This document shows positions 55,260 through 62,919 of a stretch of DNA of 64,000 bases, in pieces. The position numbers were made by a program, and so were the translations under genes. How positions within the stretch are numbered: the stretch's first letter is position 1; each line of letters begins with the position of its first letter. The notes beneath the pieces are model-generated. The model did not search any database. It was given only the letters and a program-made list of their open reading frames with translations, and was not told the DNA's origin. The DNA lies in assembly GCF_024357955.1 (NCBI RefSeq), contig NZ_JANEYT010000023.1, positions 1-64,000 on the forward strand, in the 5' to 3' direction. The DNA is from Photobacterium pectinilyticum. GTDB taxonomy: Bacteria; Pseudomonadota; Gammaproteobacteria; Enterobacterales; Vibrionaceae.

Positions 55260-55578
55260 GCAATAGTATTGTTTACTCGTTGCTGAATTTAACAGCAGAG
55301 TATCTGGGGTATATATAGTTGCTGGAATATCGATTGTGTTTTATCACTTTGGTATTCCAGTTTTTCTTTGCTTGTAATTCGAATAATTACTCTATACTTG
55401 GTTAGACAAGCACAGTAATGCAGTGTTACTAGCATTGGTCATGGAATGAAGATAATTACAGGGCATTGTGGTAATGAGTAATTTTTTCGATAAAGCAAGA
55501 CGAGCGATAAACCAGTTGGAAGTGATGGTGAATACTATCTCTATGCCTAAGGTCAAGGCTGATGAGGAGAACCTCAGT
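55260..55578. other. Intergenic region between AI-2E and SDR genes
   Basis: It holds the hairpin at 55322-55365 and the promoter region of the SDR gene. If the SDR gene starts upstream at 55468 or 55474, the last 100-110 bases are coding. Nothing else is recognised. Confidence 0.5.
55322..55365 (+). terminator. Terminator of the efflux/channel operon
   Basis: CTGGAATA and TATTCCAG pair across a 23-base loop and are followed by TTTTTC. The loop is large, so efficiency is uncertain. Confidence 0.65.
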
Positions 55579-56424
55579 ATGCCGCTGACTGATCAATCGA
55601 GTTCCTTGGTGAATAAGACAGTATTTATCAGTGGTGGCTCTCGTGGGATTGGTTTTGCGATTGCCAAGCGGTGCGCGCAAGAGGGCGCGACGGTAGTCAT
55701 AGCCGCTAAAACCGCTGAGCCACACCCGATATTACCCGGCACCATATATACTGCAGCAGACGAAATTAATCAGGCGGGTAAGGGGAAGGCTATTCCTGTT
55801 GTGCTGGATATCCGTGATGAAGCCGCAATTGCGAGCGCGGTTGAGCAAGTTGTCACGCAAACCGGTGGCATTGATATAGTAATTAATAACGCCAGCAGTA
55901 TTCATCTACAAAACATGGAAAACACGCCAAGCAAGCGCTTTGATCTGATGTTTTCGATAAATGTGCGCGGGACGTATTTGCTGACTCAAGCGTGCTTGCC
56001 GTATTTACGCAAGTCGTCTAATCCGCATATTTTGACTCTCTCCCCGCCGATTGATTTAAGCCCGCAGTGGTTTAAGAACTATGGCGCCTATACCAGTTCA
56101 AAATATGGCATGTCGATGATGACCATGACCTTTGCAAATGAGCTCAAAGAATATGGTATTGCAGCCAATTCATTGTGGCCGAAAACCACCATTGCCACTT
56201 CAGCAATATCTCATATGAAAAACGGTAAGAAAATTATGGAGCACTCACGCCAACCGACTATCATGGCTGATGCGTGTTATGAGGTTCTCACCCGAGACGC
56301 GAAAGAGTGTACGGGGAGGTTTTTTATTGATGAAGAGGTATTGCAGCACCAAGGTGTTACAGATTTCTCGGAATATGCTTGTAAGCCTGGAGCGTCTTTA
56401 CAGCGGGATTTGTTTTTAAGCTAA
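55579..56424 (+). CDS. Short-chain dehydrogenase, HSDL2-like
   Basis: 281 residues from ATG 55579. NKTVFISGGSRGIGF is the NAD(P) motif, INNASSIHL the NNAG-like element and YGAYTSSKYG the catalytic YxxxK. IAAKTAEPHPILPGTIYTAA and SPPIDLSPQWFKNYGAYT match human HSDL2 and its bacterial relatives, which act on fatty-acyl or steroid-like substrates. I prefer the start at 55579 because GAGGAGA precedes it and the family N terminus begins about ten residues before the Rossmann strand. In-frame GTG 55468 and ATG 55474 would add 35-37 residues of unrelated, partly basic sequence; this alternative remains open. It lacks the C-terminal SCP2 domain of human HSDL2. Confidence 0.85.
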   Translation: MPLTDQSSSLVNKTVFISGGSRGIGFAIAKRCAQEGATVVIAAKTAEPHPILPGTIYTAADEINQAGKGKAIPVVLDIRDEAAIASAVEQVVTQTGGIDIVINNASSIHLQNMENTPSKRFDLMFSINVRGTYLLTQACLPYLRKSSNPHILTLSPPIDLSPQWFKNYGAYTSSKYGMSMMTMTFANELKEYGIAANSLWPKTTIATSAISHMKNGKKIMEHSRQPTIMADACYEVLTRDAKECTGRFFIDEEVLQHQGVTDFSEYACKPGASLQRDLFLS

Positions 56425-56725
56425 GTTTGTAACTTCAATATGAATATAAATACCAAGAACAAATAAAGCAAGCGGCAGAGCCGCTTGTTAAACGTTGTAT
56501 CGCAAGGCCATTTTAATCTGCATAGTTACGAAAATGAAAATGGCTAAAATATAGAATTTATGATTTATAAGTTAATGAAACACTTTGTTATTATTTCTAC
56601 AGTGATCATTATATAGGATCAAATCCCCCCTGATTTACCAAGCTTGAGGCTGATGCTTTGACTGTAATTGTGTTTATTACAGATGTGGGTATTATCGGGT
56701 GTGTGATGTGGGATTAGAGGTATCG
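56425..56725. other. Intergenic region before the GTPase pair
   Basis: About 300 AT-rich bases. A hairpin CAAGCGGC/GCCGCTTG (56469-56487, three-base loop) follows the SDR gene and could act as a weak terminator, although only TTAAAC follows. The right half presumably holds the promoter of the GTPase genes. Confidence 0.5.
56469..56487 (+). terminator. Hairpin after the SDR gene
   Basis: CAAGCGGC, AGA, GCCGCTTG is a perfect 8-bp stem 45 bp past the stop. The T tract is poor, so this is a tentative terminator. Confidence 0.5.
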
Positions 56726-57859
56726 ATGCAGCAGTTTTTCAAAAATATTTACCAGTATATCAATCCGGAGAAAGATCCTGACTTGCAAGCAGCGACCCAG
56801 CAGTGGGAGGCATCTTTGCCAACATTATGGCTACTGGGTAAAACTGGCGCAGGAAAGTCGACCCTGATAGCAACTGTCACGGATAATGAATTGGTTGAGG
56901 TTGGTAATGGCTTTCAACCCTGCACCCAGACAGCGGTTGAATATGCTTTTCCTTCACTGAGCCCAGTGTTGCGTTTTCTCGATACCCGAGGGTTATCAGA
57001 AGCTGATTATGATCCTTCTGATGATATTTCTGCCTGCCAGGCGCAAAGTCATGCGCTACTGGTTGTAATGAAAGTTGAAGAGCCGGAACAGAGTGATGTG
57101 CTATCAGCGTTGAAAAAAATCCGCAAAGATGGCCGTATTGATAGTCTATTGGTGGTCCATACTGCGTGTTTGTCGATTATCGACCCAGAACAACGGCTTC
57201 AAGCTATTCGATATAACCAAACTCAGGTGGAGAAAGTATGGGGTACGACATTGATGTCGGTTAATGTGGACTTCCAGGCCACCGCTCCCGATAGTGCAGC
57301 GACCCAAAGTAATGAATGGTTTGGCCTGTCAGCATTGAATGAACAGTTAGCAGACATGCTACCAATTATTCAGTTGATGCAGCAATCACAGCAGCATGGC
57401 AATGCTGAGCAAAGTAATTTCCATAAGCTTCAACAAGAAGTTATGTGGTATGCAGGCAGTGCGGCAGCATCTGATGCGCTTCCAGGTGTAGGCTTGGTGT
57501 CTGTGCCGGCCATACAAGGGAAAATGCTGCACAGTTTGGCACGTCAATACGGTGTTGAGTGGAACCGAAAGCGTTTTACTGAATTCGCTGGCTTATTAGG
57601 AAGTAGCTTTGCTTTGAAGTACGCAACAAAGTTGGGCGTGAGGCAGTTGGCGAAGTTTATTCCGGTATATGGGCAAACGGTAGGGAGTGCGGTTGCTGTT
57701 GCTATTAGCTTTGGCCTTACGTATGCGATTGGCCGGGCGGGGTGTAAGTACCTTTATCATATCAGTCGCGGGGAAACGGTTAGTGAGAGTGATATTCGCT
57801 TTGTATTTGAACAAGCGCTAAAGCAGGCAAAGGACAGCCATGAAAAAGACAATCAATAG
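56726..57859 (+). CDS. GTPase with C-terminal DUF697-like membrane domain
   Basis: 377 residues from MQQFFKNIYQ, five bases after AGAGGT; the frame is open nine codons upstream. G1 is LLGKTGAGKSTLI (38-47) and G3 is FLDTRG (84-89). G4 is not canonical: where N/TKxD is expected the chain reads VVHTAC. The C-terminal third (about 245-365) resembles DUF697, with LPGVGLVSVPAIQGKMLHSL and hydrophobic segments such as TVGSAVAVAISFGLTYAIG, suggesting membrane association. The gene overlaps the next GTPase gene by 20 bases. The cellular role of such pairs is unknown. Confidence 0.82.
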   Translation: MQQFFKNIYQYINPEKDPDLQAATQQWEASLPTLWLLGKTGAGKSTLIATVTDNELVEVGNGFQPCTQTAVEYAFPSLSPVLRFLDTRGLSEADYDPSDDISACQAQSHALLVVMKVEEPEQSDVLSALKKIRKDGRIDSLLVVHTACLSIIDPEQRLQAIRYNQTQVEKVWGTTLMSVNVDFQATAPDSAATQSNEWFGLSALNEQLADMLPIIQLMQQSQQHGNAEQSNFHKLQQEVMWYAGSAAASDALPGVGLVSVPAIQGKMLHSLARQYGVEWNRKRFTEFAGLLGSSFALKYATKLGVRQLAKFIPVYGQTVGSAVAVAISFGLTYAIGRAGCKYLYHISRGETVSESDIRFVFEQALKQAKDSHEKDNQ

Positions 57860-59378
57860 TGTCAGCCTGCTAAGCCGTATCTCCGCTGGGGTGGCACCTT
57901 TAGTTTTTGCTTCGTTGATCATACCTTTGTTCGTGTTGGCGGGGTGGGGGTTATTTCGGATTATTCAGGATGATCAATGGTTGTTCTTATCAATTTTGAT
58001 TGCATCCTCATCGTGTGTTGTTATCGCAGGCGCAATTTGGCTGCGCCAAACGCGCCGCGCGTCGAATAACAACATTGGTATTGAGGGAGAGTATGATGTC
58101 GCTCCATCCGGTGAGTGGGGAGAGTTTGACCGTGAAGTTTGGACTGAGCTCAATCCAGCAATAGCCCGCCGCCTCGAACAGGATGATAGTTGGATAGGGC
58201 TAAGGGAGCATGCCTTATCGTTGTCGATGGAGGTCGCTAGTCAATATTATCCTGAACGCGATACTCAAGCCTTGTCTTTTACCGCGCCGGAATTTCTGTT
58301 GATGTTGGAGAAGGTGAGTCATCGTTACCGCCTCTTTTTACTTAATCATATTCCCTTCGCAGAAACATTGAAGCTGTCCTACTTTCAACAAGGATATCAG
58401 CATAAAGAGAAGCTTGGTGCCGCCAAAAAGTTTTATGATGTATACCGGGTATTCAGAGCGATGACGTCAGCAGGCTTGGTGGCAGAGGCGAGGGGGCAAC
58501 TGCTTGGCCGTTTGTTTGATGAAGTCAGTGAGGAAGTCCAGCACACCTTGAAAAAAGTCCTGTTGCAGGAAGTACTGTCTGTAGCAATCGATCTATACAG
58601 TGGTCGCTATAAAGCCGCGGAAGGTGAGTTGAACAACTGTGATACAGCTAGCGAACACTTTGCTGAGGAATTAAAGCCGCTCCGAGTGGCGATTGTCGGT
58701 CAGGTCAGTGCGGGGAAATCTTCGCTGGTCAATACGTTTGTGGGTAATATGGTGGCTGAAGTGAGTGCAATCCCTTCAACGGAAAGTATTGTCGTTCACC
58801 GCTGTTATGTCGATGGAATAGATATTATTCACTTGGTTGACCTACCGGGTATTGATGGGCAGGTAACCACCAATAAGCTGTTGGTTAAGCAAATGGTACA
58901 GAGTGATATTGTCCTTTGGGTATTGAAAGCCAATCAACCAGCGCGAAAGAGTGATGTGATACTTCGCCAGCAGTTTGATGAATACTATCAGCAGGCGGAT
59001 AATCGCAGTCGCAAAAAGCCACAAGTGATCATGGTGCTTAATCAGGTTGACCGTTTATCTCCGGCCTTAGAGTGGCAGCCGCCTTATGATTTATCAGCGC
59101 CGCAATCAGCGAAAGCTAACACGATAAAGGCGGCGCTTGATTTCAATAAGGCGAAAATCATGCCTGATGATGAGGTTGTGGTTGCGATGCCGCCCAATGA
59201 CCAACCTTATAATATGGATAGCTTGGCAGAGGCGTTATTGAGTGCATTTCAAGATGGGGTGAATACCCAACTCAACCGGCGCCGTATAGAGCATAAGAGT
59301 GACGCTTTGACGAAACAGGTAAAGCGGTTGTACCGACTAGGTAAGGTGGCAGTAAAGCGGTATACAGTTAAATCATGA
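57840..59378 (+). CDS. Membrane-anchored GTPase with long helical region
   Basis: 512 residues. Two N-terminal transmembrane helices (about 16-41 and 48-68) are followed by a helical region of about 100-275 without recognised domain. The GTPase domain has G1 VGQVSAGKSSLVN (286-298), G3 VDLPGIDG and G4 VLNQVD (399-404), all canonical, and reaches to about 475. A basic C-terminal tail ends the chain. With the preceding DUF697-type GTPase it forms an overlapping pair, reminiscent of YcjX/YcjF-like or dynamin-like membrane stress systems, but no specific function can be claimed. Confidence 0.83.
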   Translation: MKKTINSVSLLSRISAGVAPLVFASLIIPLFVLAGWGLFRIIQDDQWLFLSILIASSSCVVIAGAIWLRQTRRASNNNIGIEGEYDVAPSGEWGEFDREVWTELNPAIARRLEQDDSWIGLREHALSLSMEVASQYYPERDTQALSFTAPEFLLMLEKVSHRYRLFLLNHIPFAETLKLSYFQQGYQHKEKLGAAKKFYDVYRVFRAMTSAGLVAEARGQLLGRLFDEVSEEVQHTLKKVLLQEVLSVAIDLYSGRYKAAEGELNNCDTASEHFAEELKPLRVAIVGQVSAGKSSLVNTFVGNMVAEVSAIPSTESIVVHRCYVDGIDIIHLVDLPGIDGQVTTNKLLVKQMVQSDIVLWVLKANQPARKSDVILRQQFDEYYQQADNRSRKKPQVIMVLNQVDRLSPALEWQPPYDLSAPQSAKANTIKAALDFNKAKIMPDDEVVVAMPPNDQPYNMDSLAEALLSAFQDGVNTQLNRRRIEHKSDALTKQVKRLYRLGKVAVKRYTVKS

Positions 59379-59422
59379 TTATTTGGGCCTTGGTCTATTC
59401 AACGGGCCCAATCATGATTTTT
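59371..59422. terminator. Bidirectional terminator between the GTPase gene and cra
   Basis: AATCATGATT...TGGGCC and GGGCCCAATCATGATT pair with a three-base bulge, followed by a T run on the plus strand. The stem includes the GTPase stop codon and reaches the cra stop codon. Confidence 0.75.
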
Positions 59423-60419
59423 ATCGACGCTTAATTTTTCGAGGGATCACTTCCACCCCAGTACGGTACCGGCCTGCAATAGCATTCAGTGCCAGCTCCA
59501 ATGCATTGTCAGCAATGAGCTCAAACTGTTGCGGCAATGACTGGATTTTTATCGGTAAGAAATCCAGTAGGCGGTTATCACCAAATGTTGCAAGGTGAGT
59601 TTTTTGCATTAATTCCGGATTTGCCAGTAAACAATCGAGCACACCTTCAAATAGGGTGTAGGAGGTGGCCAGAATTGCATCAGGCATACAGCCATTGTCG
59701 ATCCAGTTTTGTACTTGCTGCTGACCTTGTTGCTGGCTGAAATGGTCGCCATTGGCTATTAGCGTTCTAATTTCAGGTTGGTGTTTTAGGGTGCTGTGCG
59801 AACGGATAGCCGAAAGAAAGCCTTGCTCACGCTCTTTTGACACCCCCAACTCTGGTACGGCTCCAACTAAGCCGATTGTTTTAACCTTCTTGTCTAATAG
59901 GCTAACAGTGAGATCAAACGCACCATCAAGATCTTCGCTGATCACACTGGCAAATATTTCATCATTCATCGCACGGTCGATAGCGATAACGGGTACGCCG
60001 CCTTTTTGAATTCTTTGGTAGAAGTTGTTATCGCTTGGCAGGGCACTCGCCACAATCAACGCATCTATGCGTCGGCTTAACAGTGTTTCAGCTACTTTCA
60101 TCTCAGTATCAGCGTCATCATCCGAGCAGGAAATGATCAGCTGATAACCGGCCTTTCGTACATTGTGCTCGAGGAGTTTAGCCAACTTGGCATAACTGCT
60201 GTTTTCGAGATCAGGGATGATCAAACCGAAAGAACGGCTACTCCCTGCACGGAGGGACGTCGCAGCATGATCAGGCCGGAAGTTGTGTTCATTCACAACA
60301 GCCATCACTTTTTGCTGGGTTTTCTCACTGATCCGGTACTTTTGTGCTTTACCGTTTATCACGTAACTGGCGGTGGTACGGGATACTCCGGCAAGTTTTG
60401 CTATCTCGTCTAGCTTCAT
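59421..60419 (-). CDS. cra: Catabolite repressor/activator Cra (FruR), LacI family
   Basis: 332 residues (E. coli Cra has 334). N-terminal MKLDEIAKLAGVSRTTASYV and INGKAQKYRISEKT are the DNA-binding domain of Cra/FruR. The effector domain includes IIPDLENSSYAKLAKLLE and ALPSDNNFYQ, as in Cra, which responds to fructose 1-phosphate. It is divergent from fruBKA, and three Cra-type sites lie between them. Expected function: repression of the fructose operon, relieved by fructose 1-phosphate. Whether it is also a global regulator here, as in E. coli, cannot be read. Confidence 0.93.
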   Translation of the reverse strand: MKLDEIAKLAGVSRTTASYVINGKAQKYRISEKTQQKVMAVVNEHNFRPDHAATSLRAGSSRSFGLIIPDLENSSYAKLAKLLEHNVRKAGYQLIISCSDDDADTEMKVAETLLSRRIDALIVASALPSDNNFYQRIQKGGVPVIAIDRAMNDEIFASVISEDLDGAFDLTVSLLDKKVKTIGLVGAVPELGVSKEREQGFLSAIRSHSTLKHQPEIRTLIANGDHFSQQQGQQQVQNWIDNGCMPDAILATSYTLFEGVLDCLLANPELMQKTHLATFGDNRLLDFLPIKIQSLPQQFELIADNALELALNAIAGRYRTGVEVIPRKIKRR

Positions 60420-60612
60420 TCTGATTCTTGTTGGTTACAGTTAGCAGGCCTGTTTCATTCTACTGGTTCGTATCACGAACAGAAAGAGGCTGGCTTGTTG
60501 AATAATATGCGTGTTCACGCAAACACTTTGGCGTTGCTTATCGATATGACTATGGTTTTGTGCGACGGATCAAAATTTTTGTGACGATCTCTTTGGCACA
60601 TTTGCAATATTA

Positions 60613-60650
60613 GCTGAAACCATTCAGCATGTCAGCTGAATGGTTTCAGC
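60613..60650. promoter_or_regulatory. Pair of Cra (FruR) operators in inverted arrangement
   Basis: GCTGAAACCATTCAGC (60613-60628) and GCTGAATGGTTTCAGC (60635-60650) each match the Cra consensus form GCTGAANNNNTTCAGC. They are exact reverse complements of each other, six bases apart, so the single strand could also fold into a 16-bp hairpin. Confidence 0.85.
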
Positions 60651-60700
60651 AGTGATATAACCTTGAACTAAATTCTGCTGAAATTTTATTTTGACCAAAA

Positions 60701-60716
60701 GCTGAATCGATTCAGT
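60701..60716. promoter_or_regulatory. Third Cra (FruR) operator, proximal to fruB
   Basis: GCTGAATCGATTCAGT is nearly palindromic with the central CG typical of strong Cra sites. It lies about 97 bp before the fruB start and just after a possible -35 box. Confidence 0.85.
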
Positions 60717-60812
60717 TAGCAAAATATGAAGTTGGTCATTTAGGTTTATATTTGTGTAGACGGGGAAGAAGACACCGGTCTTCACCAGGTTTAACGAAAC
60801 TGGAGTAAACAC

Positions 60813-61931
60813 ATGCTGTCACTCTCAACAAAAGACATTCAGCTCAATCAATCAGCAACAGATAAGCAGGAAGCGATTAAAGCGATTGCTGCTGGTTTGG
60901 AACAGCAAGGCCTAGTTGAAACCGGCTATGTTAACGGCATGCTGGATCGCGAGGCACAGAACTCAACATTTCTTGGTAACGGTATTGCGATTCCTCACGG
61001 TACAACAGATACCCGGGGTTTGGTGAAAGAGACTGGAGTTCGCGTCCATCACTTCCCACAGGGGGTTAGCTGGGGTGATGGCAAAACGGTGTATCTTGCG
61101 ATCGGCATCGCTGCCAAATCTGATGAGCACCTAGGCATCCTTAAGCAGCTCACCAAAGTACTGTCTGCTGATGGCGTTGAGGACAAGCTAAAAACGAGTA
61201 ATAGCGCAGCAGGCTTGATTGCTATTTTGAATGGTGAAGCTCAGTTAGAAGCAGACTTTGATGAAAGCTATGTCCAACTTGAATTTCCTGCAACCGATCT
61301 TGTTCAGCTAACCGCTGTCGCAGCTGGCTTGGTGAAAAACCATCAATCGGCGAGTAACGAGACCGTTGCGGATGCTATTGCCTCTGGCGCTACTCATCTA
61401 GGTCAAGGTCTATGGATCGCCAAAAGTAGTAAAGGTGTCAGCCGGACATCACTAGCCTTTGTTACACCAACAACTCAATTTGAAGACGCAGGCTTCCCTG
61501 TAAAAGGTCTCTTGTTTGTCGCTGCTTGTAATGGCGCGCATGTCAATAACATGAATTACTTGGCCCAATTGTTATTCACCAATCAAACAGGAAAGTTATT
61601 TGCTGCTACTGCCGAACAGGTCGTGACGCTTTTGACGGAAGAAGCTCTTGAGGGTAATACCGAAGTCTTCAAGATCCACAATCCACACGGTTTGCATGCC
61701 CGGCCGGGTGCCATGCTGGTAAGCGTTGCCAAGAAATTCAACAGTAATATTTTAGTCTCCAACCTAAATGGTGAAGGTAAAGCTGTTAATGCGAAGAGCC
61801 TTATGAAGGTGATTGCGTTAGGCGTTAAACAAGGCCACGAATTACAGTTCACGGCAAAGGGTGATGATGCAGATGAAGCATTAGTCGCAATAGGACAAGC
61901 AATTGCCGATGGGCTTGGTGAGGGCAAATAG
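60813..61931 (+). CDS. fruB: Fructose PTS IIA-HPr (FPr) protein
   Basis: 372 residues: an EIIA-Fru domain (about 1-142) with phosphorylated His62 in GIAIPHGTTDTRG, a middle domain (about 150-275) and a C-terminal HPr-like domain (about 284-372) with His295 in NPHGLHARPGA. It passes phosphate from enzyme I to FruA. ACTGGAG lies before the ATG. It is the first gene of fruBKA and is followed one base later by fruK. Confidence 0.96.
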   Translation: MLSLSTKDIQLNQSATDKQEAIKAIAAGLEQQGLVETGYVNGMLDREAQNSTFLGNGIAIPHGTTDTRGLVKETGVRVHHFPQGVSWGDGKTVYLAIGIAAKSDEHLGILKQLTKVLSADGVEDKLKTSNSAAGLIAILNGEAQLEADFDESYVQLEFPATDLVQLTAVAAGLVKNHQSASNETVADAIASGATHLGQGLWIAKSSKGVSRTSLAFVTPTTQFEDAGFPVKGLLFVAACNGAHVNNMNYLAQLLFTNQTGKLFAATAEQVVTLLTEEALEGNTEVFKIHNPHGLHARPGAMLVSVAKKFNSNILVSNLNGEGKAVNAKSLMKVIALGVKQGHELQFTAKGDDADEALVAIGQAIADGLGEGK

Positions 61932-61932
61932 T

Positions 61933-62898
61933 ATGACTGAATCTCAAAGCATGAATAACAAGCCAAAGGTCGTGACGGTTACGCTTAATCCAGCCTTGGA
62001 TCTCACCGGTAGTCTCGATGTTCTTAACCCAGGCACAGTGAATTTAGTTAATACCGGTACATTGCACCCAGCAGGGAAGGGCGTGAATGTGGCGAAAGTA
62101 CTGGCAGAACTGGGTGCGAAAGTTACCGTAACGGGTCTGTTAGGTGCAGATAACCAAGAGCCGTTTTGCCAGTTGTTTGAAGAGCTAGGTGCTAAGGATG
62201 CCTTTGTACGGGTGCAGGGTGCCAGCCGAATAAACGTCAAATTGGTAGAGCTAGGTGGTCAGGTTAGTGATATCAACTTCCCGGGTGTAGAAGTGGGTGA
62301 AGACGATCTAAAGGCTTTCGAAACGACATTGCACACTTTGGCCGAGAGCCATGATGTGTTCGTGATTGCAGGTAGCCTCCCACGAGGTATTACCCCTGAA
62401 AAATGCGCAGAGTGGATCCAATGGTTGCACGATAACGGTAAGCAGGTGTTCTTCGATAGCAGCAAGGCTGCTCTTGCCGCAGGTTTGGATGCTTCGCCAT
62501 GGCTGGTCAAACCTAATGACGAAGAGCTTGCTGATTGGGCCGGACGTGAACTCGAATCTGAACATGCTTTGCTGGAAGCAGCAGAACAACTTTCCGCAAA
62601 AGGCATTACCAACGTGGTTGTTTCATTGGGCGCGGAAGGCGTTATGTGGCTCAACGGCGAAGGTTGGCTTCGCTCCCAGCCACCGAAAATGAATGTAGTG
62701 AGCACTGTTGGTGCTGGGGATACATTAGTTGCAGGTTTGTGCTGGGGACAGCTTAACGAGTGGAATAAAAAAGAGACATTGGGCTTTGCCACAGCATTGT
62801 CTGCATTGGCTGTCAGCCAAGTAGGCGTTGGTGTTGAAGATATCAACCAAGTGCTGAAAGTAAAAGAAAATGTCCAATTAAATAACGTGAATAGCTGA
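61933..62898 (+). CDS. fruK: 1-phosphofructokinase
   Basis: 321 residues from MTESQSMNNK, eight bases after GAGGG; an internal ATG at 61951 is also possible. VTLNPALDLTG, GKGVNVAKVLAELGA and the PfkB signature VSTVGAGDTLVAGL with its catalytic Asp mark a PfkB-family kinase. It phosphorylates fructose 1-phosphate to fructose 1,6-bisphosphate and so removes the Cra inducer. It is the middle gene of fruBKA; 21 bases separate it from fruA. Confidence 0.95.
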   Translation: MTESQSMNNKPKVVTVTLNPALDLTGSLDVLNPGTVNLVNTGTLHPAGKGVNVAKVLAELGAKVTVTGLLGADNQEPFCQLFEELGAKDAFVRVQGASRINVKLVELGGQVSDINFPGVEVGEDDLKAFETTLHTLAESHDVFVIAGSLPRGITPEKCAEWIQWLHDNGKQVFFDSSKAALAAGLDASPWLVKPNDEELADWAGRELESEHALLEAAEQLSAKGITNVVVSLGAEGVMWLNGEGWLRSQPPKMNVVSTVGAGDTLVAGLCWGQLNEWNKKETLGFATALSALAVSQVGVGVEDINQVLKVKENVQLNNVNS

Positions 62899-62919
62899 TT
62901 CAGATCAGAGGGTGTTGAA

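Larger units (their letters stand above)
60420..60812. promoter_or_regulatory. cra-fruB divergent control region
   Basis: 393 bases without a gene. It carries Cra-type sites at 60613-60628, 60635-60650 and 60701-60716. TTGACC at 60691-60696 could be a -35 element of the fruB promoter, which would place the third site between -35 and -10. A purine-rich AACTGGAG lies before the fruB ATG. The left half shows only AT-rich leader of cra. Confidence 0.7.

Noticed and set aside
60579-60600. CRP site in the cra-fruB region
   Set aside because: Only a left half-site (TTGTGA) is present; the right half does not match TCACA.
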